This document shows, one piece after another, positions 1 through 7,776 of a stretch of DNA of 64,000 nucleotides (position 1 is its first letter; each line of letters starts with the position of its first letter). Source of the stretch: JAAZKA01 sp034926225 (GTDB taxonomy: Bacteria > Bacillota > Clostridia > Oscillospirales > QAMX01); NCBI GenBank assembly GCA_034926225.1, contig JAYFRF010000005.1, forward strand, positions 62,001-126,000, given 5' to 3'. The position numbers and the translations under genes were made by a program. The notes under the pieces were generated by a model. It was not told where the DNA came from. It ran no database searches and saw only the letters and a list, made by a program, of their open reading frames with translations.

Positions 1-299
1 CGGTCAAAGTTACCCGTGCGAACCATACTCCACGGGAAGCTGTCGAATCCGCGGCAAAACACCTCCGCGAGTCCGAACGACGCCACCGACAGCGCGTAGA
101 CAAGGATCATCCTTTCCACCGTCCACTCGCCGACCGCGCCGAAACGCGAAAACATCAGCACCGTCGACAGCGGATCGGTCACTACGACGAACAGCACCTG
201 TAAAAACATCAGTGGCCAGCCACGGTATTCGATCGAGGAAAGCATCAGCATCCGCCAGAGCTTACCGTAAACCCTTGCCTCTCTTAATAATCGCTTCAT
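1..299 (-). CDS. ABC-2 type permease, 3' end cut by window edge
   Basis: The frame opens with ATG at 299 and stays open for 99 codons to the window edge. The N-terminus is basic (MKRLLREARVYGKLW) and leads into hydrophobic stretches, as in ABC-2 permeases of the DUF990-type exporters. It starts 5 bases after the stop of the upstream permease and follows its ATPase, so it is the second membrane subunit of one exporter operon. Typical family members are about 260 residues, so roughly 160 residues lie outside the window. The substrate cannot be told from the sequence. Confidence 0.75.
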   Translation of the reverse strand, partial: MKRLLREARVYGKLWRMLMLSSIEYRGWPLMFLQVLFVVVTDPLSTVLMFSRFGAVGEWTVERMILVYALSVASFGLAEVFCRGFDSFPWSMVRTGNFD

Positions 300-304
300 C
301 CCGT

Positions 305-1132
305 TTACCCTCCCTGCACGATAATCGTCCGCAGCTGCCGTTTCATCAGAATCCGCCCGCCGGCGATGAAAACCGCCGTCCACGCAAGCTGCAGGCCGAG
401 ACGTGGCCACGCTTCGGCGGGAGAAAGCAATCCGAGGTAGCATTGCAGGGGGACATCGGTAAACCCTCCGAAGGGTTGCCAGAGAAGGAAGGTCTGCATC
501 CATGCCGGCCAAAGCCGCAACGGGATGTAACCGCCCGACAGCACGCCGGACAGGAGCATCAGGATATAGGTCGGGCCTTCGCCGAGGGTGATGTTCATGC
601 GGATCGCCGTGACGAACATCGCGAACGCGTTGCACAGCAAAATGGCGAGGACGAGTGAAAAAAGGAACAAGCAAAGGCCGATCCACGACGCGGGTGCGGA
701 CAACCGGAACGCTGCCGGCATCACCGCACCGATGAGAACCGTCAAGATCGCACGTACCCAGGCCCGTCCGGTTGTCCCCGCGGCGGTTTTCGCATACCAG
801 TGACCGTACAGATCGAGCGGACGGACGAGCTCCACGCCGACGTCGCCCGAGGTGATCTTCGTGAGGATATCGCCGTCGATTGACATGGATTGCAGCGGCC
901 AGATCGCTTGCCCAAGCCAGACGTAGGTGACCGTCATGCCAAGGCTCATGCCGGTATCGTTCGATGACGCCAGCGCACCATACTTAAAAAAGCAGGAGTA
1001 GACGACGATCTCGATCAAGGCCCAGAAAACTCCGATCGCCGTGCCAGACAACGCGGCGGCACGGTATTGGAAGCCCTCCGCAAAGCGGATGCGGAAGATC
1101 GCGAGAGTCGCGCGAAGCTGATGTCTTCTCAT
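305..1132 (-). CDS. ABC-2 type permease (DUF990-like)
   Basis: A 275-residue integral membrane protein with about six hydrophobic segments, the expected size and shape for the ABC-2 permease family that works with drug or polymer export ATPases. Its start overlaps the ATPase stop by 4 bases, a sign of translational coupling, and a second permease follows. In this family two different permeases and one ATPase form the transporter. The residues LGEGPTYILMLLSGVLSGG form a glycine-rich stretch preceding the last helices, as in relatives. The substrate is unknown; export is inferred from the family. Confidence 0.8.
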   Translation of the reverse strand: MRRHQLRATLAIFRIRFAEGFQYRAAALSGTAIGVFWALIEIVVYSCFFKYGALASSNDTGMSLGMTVTYVWLGQAIWPLQSMSIDGDILTKITSGDVGVELVRPLDLYGHWYAKTAAGTTGRAWVRAILTVLIGAVMPAAFRLSAPASWIGLCLFLFSLVLAILLCNAFAMFVTAIRMNITLGEGPTYILMLLSGVLSGGYIPLRLWPAWMQTFLLWQPFGGFTDVPLQCYLGLLSPAEAWPRLGLQLAWTAVFIAGGRILMKRQLRTIIVQGG

Positions 1133-1944
1133 ACCAGCTCCATTTCCCTGTACATCGCCGCGATCATCTCGTCGGCTTCGACCTTCATCACGACCTTCGC
1201 GGGGTACCTCTCGGCAAGGGATGCGTACTTCCCGTCATAGAGTATCTTCCCATGCCCGATCACCAGCACCCGCTCGCACAGCGCTTCGATATCGTCGCAG
1301 TCGTGCGTCGTTAAAAGCATCGTCACGCCATTTTGCCGGTTTTCGTCTTTTAAAAACGCCCGGAGTGCCAGCTTCGACACGGAATCCAGTCCGATCGTCG
1401 GTTCGTCCAGAAAAAGGATCTTCGGCCGGTGTAAAAGCGCCGCGCACAGCTCGCAGCGCATCCGCTGACCTAAAGACAGCTGCCGCGCCGGTGTGTCGAG
1501 CAAGCTTCCGATGTCGAGCGCGCCGATAAGCTCCGCAAGTCGCGTCCGATAGTCGGACGGCGATATGTCGTAGATATCGCGCAGCACCTCCAGCGAATCC
1601 CGCACCGGCACGTCCCACCAAAGCTGCGAACGCTGCCCGAACACGACGCCGAGTTTGGCCACATGCGCCTCCCGGCTTTTCCACGGAACGAGTCCGTCGA
1701 TGACGCATTCCCCCTCGTCCGGCGTCAGGATGCCCGACATAACCTTGACTGTCGTGGATTTTCCCGCGCCGTTGGGACCGATGTAGCCGACAAGCTCCCC
1801 TTCCCCGACGGAAAAGCTGATGTCGTCGAGCGCCCGCACCTCGCGGACATGCCTTATAAACGCGCCTCGCCATACCGCGCCTCTTCCTTTCGGGCGTTCA
1901 TAAACGCGGAAGCTCTTCCGAATCCCGGAAAGTTCGATTTGCAT
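1129..1944 (-). CDS. ABC exporter ATP-binding protein
   Basis: A 271-residue ATPase that should energise the two permeases encoded after it. Visible motifs are Walker A GPNGAGKST at residues 56-64, a Q-loop region ending in GQRSQLWWD near 103-111, the signature LSLGQ at 156-160, Walker B ILFLDEP at 176-182, and the H-loop histidine at 214. The QLWWD sequence is common in ATPases paired with DUF990-type permeases. It is the first gene of a three-gene operon, with a ribosome site AAAGGGGGG upstream of the ATG and a sigma-A-like promoter at 1993-2022. Substrate specificity cannot be read from the sequence. Confidence 0.88.
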   Translation of the reverse strand: MQIELSGIRKSFRVYERPKGRGAVWRGAFIRHVREVRALDDISFSVGEGELVGYIGPNGAGKSTTVKVMSGILTPDEGECVIDGLVPWKSREAHVAKLGVVFGQRSQLWWDVPVRDSLEVLRDIYDISPSDYRTRLAELIGALDIGSLLDTPARQLSLGQRMRCELCAALLHRPKILFLDEPTIGLDSVSKLALRAFLKDENRQNGVTMLLTTHDCDDIEALCERVLVIGHGKILYDGKYASLAERYPAKVVMKVEADEMIAAMYREMELV

Positions 1945-1992
1945 ACTGGTTGCACCCCCCTTTTGTTTTGCCCGAAGCGTCGGGCGGAGATT

Positions 1993-2022
1993 ATTTTACC
2001 ACTCCTCTACCCCTTTTTGCAA
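1993..2022 (-). promoter_or_regulatory. Sigma-A-like promoter of the ABC exporter operon
   Basis: On the minus strand TTGCAA (2022-2017) is followed after 18 bases by TAAAAT (1998-1993), about 50 bases before the ATPase start. Assigned by eye from box match and spacing. Confidence 0.5.
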
Positions 2023-2104
2023 ACCTCGTTCCCGCCTTTGACGTTCCTTCCCGAGAGCACCGCCCGACGCGCGCTATAATTTCCGCCTTTTTTTAAAATT
2101 TTGC

Positions 2105-2133
2105 TTGACAAGTCGCAGCTTTTATGGTATGGT
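2105..2133 (+). promoter_or_regulatory. Possible distal promoter for the ABC-F gene
   Basis: TTGACA at 2105-2110, a 17-base spacer and TATGGT at 2128-2133. It lies in an AT-rich stretch (about 2080-2330) that holds no gene. A second, closer promoter exists at 2283-2311, so this may be an additional upstream start. Confidence 0.4.
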
Positions 2134-2282
2134 ATATACATAATCGATGTGAAATAATTGAGGTCTTTCTTTATTCGTATCATTTTCAGTCAATAAACGG
2201 GTTTGCGATGTAATAAAATTCGCAAGCTCGTATTTTTATGCAATTACGATCCGAGTGTAACGGAACCGTAATAAAAATCCTC

Positions 2283-2311
2283 TTGCCATGTCAAGACAAA
2301 TATGTTATACT
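2283..2311 (+). promoter_or_regulatory. Sigma-A-like promoter of the ABC-F gene
   Basis: TTGCCA (2283-2288), an exact 17-base spacer and TATACT (2306-2311). A start near 2318 would leave an untranslated leader of about 230 bases before the ABC-F start codon, far longer than needed for initiation and consistent with attenuation. Confidence 0.6.
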
Positions 2312-2343
2312 TTCCTTATTATATAGGAAAAGAAGGTACGGGC

Positions 2344-2355
2344 GTGATACGGTAA
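2344..2355 (+). CDS. Three-codon upstream ORF (fMet-Ile-Arg) in the ABC-F leader
   Basis: GTG ATA CGG TAA at 2344-2355 is preceded by AGAAGG at 2331-2336 with a 7-base gap, an ideal Shine-Dalgarno arrangement, only about 25 bases after the predicted transcript start. Minimal uORFs that sense stalled ribosomes are an established way of controlling antibiotic-resistance ABC-F genes in Firmicutes; that this one is translated is inference. The start is GTG and the peptide is so short that chance cannot be excluded. Confidence 0.4.
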   Translation: MIR

Positions 2356-2412
2356 CCGCAGGATAAAAGGAAACGGCAGTATTTACGGGGATTTTTCGTC
2401 CCTGTTTATGAT

Positions 2413-2487
2413 GCTGTGCCTTTTTGATACGGTCGCCGAAACTTCACGCCGCGCCAGCTGTCGCCCTTGGTGACAGCACCCCTTTTT
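2413..2487 (+). promoter_or_regulatory. Candidate attenuator in the ABC-F leader
   Basis: The hairpin GCTGTC (2457-2462) / GACAGC (2472-2477) is followed by ACCCCTTTTTG, a terminator-like arrangement with a short T-run at 2483-2487. An upstream TGCTGT near 2412-2417 can pair with ACAGCA at 2473-2478, which would break the terminator and act as an antiterminator. Together with the uORF this resembles ribosome-mediated attenuation. The U-run is short, so termination would be leaky. Confidence 0.45.
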
Positions 2488-2551
2488 GAGGTCTGCGTAG
2501 GTGAATTTCGGATATTTCGGAATGCATTACGTCTCAAAGGGGGATTTTTTT

Positions 2552-4039
2552 ATGTCTTTAATTAACGTTACAAACCTCACCTTCCGCTATGACGGAAGCT
2601 ATGACGACATCTTCACCGACGTAACCTTTCGTCTGGACACCTCCTGGAAGCTCGGTTTCGTTGGACGCAACGGCCGCGGCAAAACCACGTTCCTGCGTCT
2701 GCTTATGGGCGAATATGAATATCGCGGCTCCATTTCGGCATCCGTTGACTTTGAATACTTCCCCTACCCCGTCCGCGAGGAATCCGCACCGACCCGGGAG
2801 ATTCTCGCCGCAATCTGCCCCGGCGCCCCCGACTGGCATCTCGAGCGCGAGCTTGCCTTGCTCGACGTCACCCCCGACGCACTCGGCCGCCCCTATGCGA
2901 CTCTTTCCGGCGGCGAACGGACGAAGGTACTCCTTGCCGCGATGTTCCTGCGCGAAAACGCGTTTTTATTAATCGACGAGCCGACCAACCACCTTGACCT
3001 CGACGCGCGCGCTCGTGTGTCCGACTATCTTGCCCATAAATCCGGCTTCATCCTCGTCTCCCACGACCGCGCCTTCCTCGATGGCTGCGTCGACCACATC
3101 CTAGCGATCAACAAGGCCAACATCGCACTGGAAGCGGGCAATTACTCGTCCTGGGAGCATAACAAGGCCCTCCGCGACCAGTTCGAACTCGATACCGACG
3201 AGCGCCTGCGCCGCGATATCCGCCGATTGCAGGATTCCGCGCGGCAGTCGTCCGAATGGGCGGATAAGGTGGAAAATACCAAGATCGGCTTTGACCCACG
3301 CAAGACCGAAAAGCAGAACGGTACCCGCGCCTATATCGGGGAGCAGTCCCGCCGGATGCAGCAGAGACGAAAAAACCTGGAACGCCGCCAAACACGGGCG
3401 ATCGAGGAAAAATCGGCGCTGTTAAAAAATATCGAGCGCGCCGACGACCTGAAAATCTGGCCGCTGACTTATCACACCGACCGGTTAATCGAGCTGCGCG
3501 ACGTCTCTATTTTTTATGACGGCCGCAAGATCTCCGAACCCGTGCGTTTTGATCTGATGCAGGGCGAGCGCGTCTTCCTGCGCGGCAAGAACGGCTCCGG
3601 AAAGTCGAGCATTTTAAAGCTCATCACGGGCGAGCCGATCGAGCACTCCGGCAGCGTCACCGTCGCGTCCGGGTTGACTTTTTCCGTCGTACCGCAGGAT
3701 TCGTCGTTTCTTACAGGCTCCCTCGACGACTTCATCGAGCACGCGGGCGTGGACGGCACTCTTATGCGCACCATCCTGCGCAAGCTCGACTTCGAGCGCG
3801 TACAATTCACGAAAGATATGCGCGGCTACTCCGCCGGGCAGAAGAAGAAGGTTTTACTCGCCCGCAGTCTTGCGACGTCCGCTCATGTCTACATCTGGGA
3901 CGAGCCACTAAATTATATCGACCTCTATTCCCGTGTCCAGCTCGAAAACCTCATCCGCGTCTATGTCCCAACCATGCTGCTCGTCGAACATGACGCCGCC
4001 TTTGCGGACGCCGTCGCGACGAAAATCGTATCTTTATAA
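2552..4039 (+). CDS. Lsa-family ABC-F ribosomal protection protein
   Basis: A soluble 495-residue protein with two ATPase domains and no membrane segments, as expected for ABC-F factors that displace antibiotics (lincosamides, streptogramin A, pleuromutilins in the Lsa group) from the ribosome. Walker A motifs: GRNGRGKT at 38-45 and GKNGSGKS at 345-352. Signatures: LSGGE at 119-123 and YSAGQ at 426-430. Walker B: LIDEP near 140-144 and IWDEP near 448-452. The charged linker between domains (about 190-310) includes ENTKIGFDPRKTEKQ, typical of Lsa-like proteins. The ATG at 2552 is chosen over an in-frame GTG at 2501 because AAAGGGGG (2536-2543) precedes it at the right distance. An ANT(6)-like gene follows after 21 bases. 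GC content matches the chromosome, so it is probably resident. The drug spectrum is inferred. Confidence 0.88.
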   Translation: MSLINVTNLTFRYDGSYDDIFTDVTFRLDTSWKLGFVGRNGRGKTTFLRLLMGEYEYRGSISASVDFEYFPYPVREESAPTREILAAICPGAPDWHLERELALLDVTPDALGRPYATLSGGERTKVLLAAMFLRENAFLLIDEPTNHLDLDARARVSDYLAHKSGFILVSHDRAFLDGCVDHILAINKANIALEAGNYSSWEHNKALRDQFELDTDERLRRDIRRLQDSARQSSEWADKVENTKIGFDPRKTEKQNGTRAYIGEQSRRMQQRRKNLERRQTRAIEEKSALLKNIERADDLKIWPLTYHTDRLIELRDVSIFYDGRKISEPVRFDLMQGERVFLRGKNGSGKSSILKLITGEPIEHSGSVTVASGLTFSVVPQDSSFLTGSLDDFIEHAGVDGTLMRTILRKLDFERVQFTKDMRGYSAGQKKKVLLARSLATSAHVYIWDEPLNYIDLYSRVQLENLIRVYVPTMLLVEHDAAFADAVATKIVSL

Positions 4040-4060
4040 AGGAAAATTGAGGTGATTCCC

Positions 4061-4930
4061 ATGCGCACCAAACAGGAAATGATGGATACCATCCTCTCCG
4101 TCGCCCGCGCCGACGACCGCATTCGCGCGGTCTACTTAAACGGCTCCCGTGCAAACCCATCCGCGCCGCGCGACGCTTTTCAAGATTACGACATCGTCTA
4201 TGTCGTCACGGAAACCGCCCCGTTTCTTTGTGATCGCACATGGCTTCGCGCGTTCGGCACACCCCTGATCGTGCAGGAACCGGACGACAACGACTGTGGC
4301 TGGGGCATGAACGCGGATTTCACCAAGAGCTACACATGGCTGATGATCTTCATCGACGGCAGCCGCGTCGACTTGCACATTGAGACGCCGGAATGCGCCC
4401 AGGCGGAGTACAGCAAAGACAGCCTGACCGTCCCCCTTTTTGACAAGGACGGCATTCTCCCCGCGATTGCCCCCGCGTCCGACCGCGACTATCTCGTCCG
4501 CCGCCCGACCGTTTCGCAGTTTCGGGGCTGCTGCAACGAGTTCTGGTGGTGCTTAAACAACGTCGCAAAAGGCATCGCCCGCGACGAGCTGCCCTACGCG
4601 CAGCGGATGTGGAACGGTTATGTCCGCGATATGCTCGACCGGATGCTCGAGTGGAAGATTGGCGTTTTAACGGACTTCACCGTCTCCGCGGGGAAGCTTG
4701 GGAAGTATTTCAAGCGCTATCTCCCGCCGGAGGACTACGCTGCCTACGCCGCGACCTACTCCGACGCCGACTACGCCCATCTTTGGGCTTCCATCGACAC
4801 CGGTTGCGCGCTGTTTTCCCGCACCGCGCGAGAAGTCGCGAACGCGTTCGGCTTCGTCTATCGTGCGGAGGAGGAGGACGGGATGCGGGAGTATATTAGG
4901 ATGGTGCGGGACGGCGAGATTCGGGAGTAA
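4061..4930 (+). CDS. aadE: Aminoglycoside 6-adenylyltransferase-like protein (ANT(6)/AadE family)
   Basis: A 289-residue nucleotidyltransferase. The N-terminal motif GSRANPSAPRDAFQDYDIV (about residues 28-46) carries the GS and DxD elements of the ANT(6) active site, which transfers AMP from ATP to streptomycin. The body matches the usual length of about 290-300 residues. The ATG at 4061 follows TGAGG at 4048-4052; the longer GTG start at 4052 overlaps this ribosome site. It lies 21 bases after the ABC-F gene and is probably co-transcribed. Its last 170 bases are duplicated at 5670-5840, behind an inserted GNAT gene. Many gut Clostridia carry chromosomal ANT(6) homologues whose activity on streptomycin is unproven, so substrate remains open. 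Confidence 0.82.
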   Translation: MRTKQEMMDTILSVARADDRIRAVYLNGSRANPSAPRDAFQDYDIVYVVTETAPFLCDRTWLRAFGTPLIVQEPDDNDCGWGMNADFTKSYTWLMIFIDGSRVDLHIETPECAQAEYSKDSLTVPLFDKDGILPAIAPASDRDYLVRRPTVSQFRGCCNEFWWCLNNVAKGIARDELPYAQRMWNGYVRDMLDRMLEWKIGVLTDFTVSAGKLGKYFKRYLPPEDYAAYAATYSDADYAHLWASIDTGCALFSRTAREVANAFGFVYRAEEEDGMREYIRMVRDGEIRE

Positions 4931-5000
4931 GGCGGAAAACTCGGGGGATCTTCGGCTGGGAACTTTAATTGTCAGATTATTTATATTAGGCGGTGTATAA

Positions 5001-5585
5001 GTGATAACAATAAAGATGGTTGACAGAACATTTTTTCCGCAATATGACTTGATTCCTATGCTTGTTCACGTTTCAAGTTATTATCGAATAGATAAGGTCA
5101 ACCGTGGATTGGGAGGCTTCACTCTTGTTGAAACACCTGTTGAGCCATTCGTCAAGGATTTTGATGATGACGAACCAATACATAATTTTGCGTCAAGGCA
5201 GGCGGAAAGATTCGATATTACGAATTGGGGCTTCTTTATGGCATTTGATAAGGAACAAGCCATCGGCGGAGCTATAGTGGCATCCAGAACTAAAGAAGTC
5301 AATATGCTTTCAGGAAGAGACGACCTTGCTGTGTTATGGGATATTCGGGTAAACGATACCCACAAACGCCGAGGTGTTGGTCAAGCATTATTCGATTTGG
5401 CTGTTGAATGGGCATGTAAAGAAGGACTTGTCCAAATGAAAATTGAATGCCAGAACAACAACGTCCCAGCCGTGAAGTTTTATCACAAACAAGGCGCTAT
5501 CCTTTCCGCGATAGATGAATATGCTTACTATAACGATCCGCAATATAGACACGAAGCACAGTTAATGTGGTTTCTGAATTTATGA
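5001..5585 (+). CDS. GNAT acetyltransferase, streptothricin acetyltransferase-like
   Basis: A 194-residue GNAT protein. The acetyl-CoA loop RRGVGQ lies at about residues 123-128, in the context LWDIRVNDTHKRRGVGQALF, and the C-terminal half (IECQNNNVPAVKFYHKQGA) resembles Sat-type streptothricin acetyltransferases, though other GNAT functions are possible. GTG at 5001 is chosen as start because AGGCGG (4988-4993) precedes it; an ATG at 5016 is the alternative. Base composition is clearly more AT-rich than the flanking aadE gene, suggesting acquisition. Position directly behind an aadE-like gene recalls the aadE-sat4 order of Gram-positive resistance clusters, but the surrounding sequence is different. 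Confidence 0.75.
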   Translation: MITIKMVDRTFFPQYDLIPMLVHVSSYYRIDKVNRGLGGFTLVETPVEPFVKDFDDDEPIHNFASRQAERFDITNWGFFMAFDKEQAIGGAIVASRTKEVNMLSGRDDLAVLWDIRVNDTHKRRGVGQALFDLAVEWACKEGLVQMKIECQNNNVPAVKFYHKQGAILSAIDEYAYYNDPQYRHEAQLMWFLNL

Positions 5586-5596
5586 AGAAGCCCAGA

Positions 5597-5608
5597 TTAT
5601 AAGCATTA
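5597..5608 (+). repeat. Right-end motif of the GNAT cargo unit (degenerate)
   Basis: TTATAAGCATTA at 5597-5608 followed by CATGAAGCC. It differs at two positions from the palindrome TAATGAGCATTA found at the ends of other cargo units in this window (6283, 60012; TAATGATCATTA at 58905). Confidence 0.4.
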
Positions 5609-5669
5609 CATGAAGCCCTGAACAATCAAAAAGGCCGCCCCATGCCGGATTGTGCCGTACATACACACA

Positions 5670-5840
5670 TCCGACGCCGACTACGCTCATCTTTGGGCTT
5701 CCATCGACACCGGCTGCGCGCTGTTTTCCCGTACTGCGCGGGAAATCGCGGATGCGTTCGGCTTTGCGTATCGCGCGGAGGAGGAGGACGGGATACGGGA
5801 ATATATGAGGATGGTGCGGAGCGGGGAGATTCGGGAGTAA
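5670..5840 (+). pseudogene. Detached second copy of the aadE 3' end
   Basis: This 171-base segment aligns without gaps to 4760-4930, the end of aadE, with about 18 mismatches counted by eye (roughly 89 percent identity). It keeps the reading frame and stop codon. The encoded tail differs from that of aadE mostly by conservative changes (V/I, N/D, V/A, M/I, I/M, D/S), which suggests that it came from a different functional allele and not from decay of a recent tandem copy. It has no N-terminal domain and should not make an active enzyme. It lies between the two cargo genes. Confidence 0.85.
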
Positions 5841-5897
5841 GACGGGGAAACTTTTAGCATACCGGATTATTTGTATAATACGCAGGAGGTATTAGGT

Positions 5898-6269
5898 ATG
5901 AGCAAGTTGAAAATGGCTGCTTGTGGCATTGATTGCAACGAGTGTGCTTCCTATAAAGTCACAATGAATCAGGATTTGAATGCGGCAGAGCTTATAGTCG
6001 AGTGGTATAGGAGTCGGGGATGGATTGGGCAAAATGAAGGCGCTGAGGCGGTGGTGAAAAAAAGCCCATTGTGTAATGGTTGCTGGAATAGCAACGATGA
6101 TTGCTTTTTTAAGTGTGGCTGCCACATGCTTACATGCTGCAAAGAAAAACAAATAAACCATTGCGGTGAGTGCAACGATTTCCCATGCGAACATTACAAG
6201 GAATTTGCGTCCGGACATGAAGTACATAAAAAAGCAATGGAACATCTGTTATCTTTAAAAGAAAAGTGA
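5898..6269 (+). CDS. DUF3795 cysteine-rich protein
   Basis: A 123-residue protein with 13 cysteines, arranged in CxxxCxxC (9, 13, 16), CxxC (59, 62) and C-terminal clusters up to residue 97, typical of the DUF3795 family of presumed metal-binding proteins of unknown function. ATG at 5898 is preceded by a perfect AGGAGG (5884-5889). The gene is AT-rich compared with its neighbours and sits behind a detached aadE 3' end, so it looks acquired. DUF3795 genes occur as single accessory genes in many gut bacteria. No reaction can be assigned. Confidence 0.8.
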   Translation: MSKLKMAACGIDCNECASYKVTMNQDLNAAELIVEWYRSRGWIGQNEGAEAVVKKSPLCNGCWNSNDDCFFKCGCHMLTCCKEKQINHCGECNDFPCEHYKEFASGHEVHKKAMEHLLSLKEK

Positions 6270-6282
6270 TAGAGGACGGAGC

Positions 6283-6294
6283 TAATGAGCATTA
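6283..6294 (+). repeat. Right-end palindrome of the DUF3795 cargo unit
   Basis: TAATGAGCATTA at 6283-6294 (arms TAATG/CATTA), followed by CGGGAAGCC. The identical 12-mer recurs at 60012-60023 at the end of an unrelated cargo gene. Confidence 0.5.
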
Positions 6295-6309
6295 CGGGAA
6301 GCCGAAAAT

Positions 6310-6350
6310 AGCCGCCCTTACGCTGGTTGGGCGTGAGGACGGCTTCCTGT
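6310..6350. terminator. Hairpin terminator between convergent genes
   Basis: AGCCGCCCTTACGC (6310-6323) pairs with GCGTGAGGACGGCT (6331-6344) with one mismatch and one G-T pair. It lies between the end of the DUF3795 gene and the end of the minus-strand propeller gene; T-rich sequence follows on the plus strand. Confidence 0.65.
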
Positions 6351-6361
6351 CTCTTTGGCGT

Positions 6362-7561
6362 TTATCTGAACTTCTCCGGTAAATCCTCCATCCGAATCCG
6401 GTACACATGCCGGTGCCCCTCGTGAACGGAATCAAACGAGATCATACTCCCGTCCGGGCTCCAACGCGGATGCAGATCGCAGCGCATGTCCGGGTTAGTC
6501 AGCTCACTCATCGGAATCGTCGCGATGTCGGCAAGGAGAATCGTCCGCGTTTTCGTAATATCGTACAGATAGAGACTGCGGTACCCGTCGCGGGGGTAGG
6601 TATCGTTCAGAATCCAGCGCCGGTCGGGAGAAAAGCTGCAATGCCCGTCTCCCGGCATCGTGCCGCGCGGATCGTAGCGGAACGCTTCATGCGACCGGTC
6701 GCGGAACAGCCAGCAGCCCCAGTCGTGGTCACGGTATGTGCGCGCATAGATCATCACATGCCCGTCGTCCCGCCAGTGCAGATGCGACGCCACGTCGTCG
6801 AGCAGCAGATACGGCTCGGTGCCAGAAAGATTCGCCGTGATCGTGTACGTACGCCACGGAGAGCGCGGACGGTCGGCGCGTCCCCGGAACAGCGCGAGAA
6901 AACGCGTGCCGGAGGGATTTAGGTTGATGTGGTTGACGAGAAACTTCCATGAATCACGTTCTTCATCCGAGGTCATGAAAGGCAGCGCGATGCGGTACAT
7001 GTCGTCAAGCGCTAAAATCAGCTCGCAGTCCCCCGTGTCAAGATCCATCCGGTACACGCCATCGTCCGCCGGATGCAGCTCGTTTACCCACGGGTCGGAT
7101 AAGCCGTCGTAACCGTAACCCGGACGGAACCAGTAGACACGCGAGAAATTGATCGATACCGCTGTGCGCCCATCCGCCGATACGCTCGCAATCGGGCGCG
7201 GCAGGATACGCTTTACACCGGTACGCACGTTCTGAACAACGCTCTTATACTCCCCCGCATAACAGACGTTATAGAGCACTTCCTCCGGATGCGCGGGTCT
7301 CCACTGGTACATCGAGCCTTGTTGGAAGTTCCACGCGGACGTCTCCGACATCGGCAGGTAAGCATTATCGCGCAGCCGTATCATCCCCAGCTCCGCGACG
7401 TCGCTCACCGTCTGCATACGATTCATAAACGGCACGCGATGGACAAGATGATACTCGAGATCGAAAGAAAAGGGCTGATTGTCATAGTAACCGTAAAAGT
7501 GGTGTAATGGCTCCCGGGTGAGCCGTTCGATCGGGACAAGCTGGTTCTTCAGCGGACGCAT
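6362..7561 (-). CDS. TolB-like beta-propeller protein, possible PL22/oligogalacturonide lyase relative
   Basis: A 399-residue protein without signal peptide. It starts with a segment including LHHFYGYYDNQPFS and ends with propeller blades such as FSPDRRWILNDTY and DLHPRWSPDGSMISFDS, which recall TolB/WD40-like repeats and cytoplasmic oligogalacturonide lyases (PL22). Those lyases cleave pectin oligomers, and uxaC in this window would serve uronate catabolism, but the two genes are 11 kb apart. Enzyme activity is not established from the motifs; a generic propeller protein is the safe call. It appears to be a single-gene transcript. Confidence 0.55.
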   Translation of the reverse strand: MRPLKNQLVPIERLTREPLHHFYGYYDNQPFSFDLEYHLVHRVPFMNRMQTVSDVAELGMIRLRDNAYLPMSETSAWNFQQGSMYQWRPAHPEEVLYNVCYAGEYKSVVQNVRTGVKRILPRPIASVSADGRTAVSINFSRVYWFRPGYGYDGLSDPWVNELHPADDGVYRMDLDTGDCELILALDDMYRIALPFMTSDEERDSWKFLVNHINLNPSGTRFLALFRGRADRPRSPWRTYTITANLSGTEPYLLLDDVASHLHWRDDGHVMIYARTYRDHDWGCWLFRDRSHEAFRYDPRGTMPGDGHCSFSPDRRWILNDTYPRDGYRSLYLYDITKTRTILLADIATIPMSELTNPDMRCDLHPRWSPDGSMISFDSVHEGHRHVYRIRMEDLPEKFR

Positions 7562-7697
7562 AGGCCGTTTCCCCTTTCTTAAAAAGCCTCAGGATATGCC
7601 CAGTATAGTCCATCATCCCGTGAAATGCAAGATTTTTTAACCTGAATACAGAGGCGGTACTCCGCTCCGCTCGCACTTTCCCGGACGGGTGGACGAC

Positions 7698-7716
7698 GGG
7701 CGGAGCAAGCCCGCCC
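7698..7716. repeat. Small GC-rich palindrome
   Basis: GGGCGG (7698-7703) and CCGCCC (7711-7716) form a hairpin in the intergenic stretch 7562-7776. Short elements of this kind are common between clostridial genes. It could also end a transcript. Nothing else recognisable lies in 7562-7776. Confidence 0.4.
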
Positions 7717-7776
7717 CTACGGATTGACCTTCCAAAGCAAGTGTGAAATCCCTTTATATTTTTATATAATTTCCCC

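Larger units (their letters stand above)
4931..6308 (+). mobile_element. Candidate cassette-like insertion region A behind aadE
   Basis: Between the aadE stop and the terminator at 6310 lie two AT-rich cargo genes (GNAT, DUF3795). The second is preceded by an extra copy of the aadE 3' end (5670-5840). Each cargo gene has a similar left flank (GATTATTTATATTA at 4975-4988, GATTATTTGTATAATA near 5865-5880) and a similar right flank (AGCATTAC, then GAAGCC, then a GCCGCCC-containing stretch, near 5601-5640 and 6287-6317). Related ends occur behind the methyltransferase gene at 58 kb. No recombinase is encoded nearby. That this is a mobile unit is inference from base composition, duplication and shared ends. 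Confidence 0.45.

Noticed and set aside
5642..5857. Independent small gene at 5642-5857
   Set aside because: It is the detached aadE 3' end in two frames; no ribosome site or complete domain.
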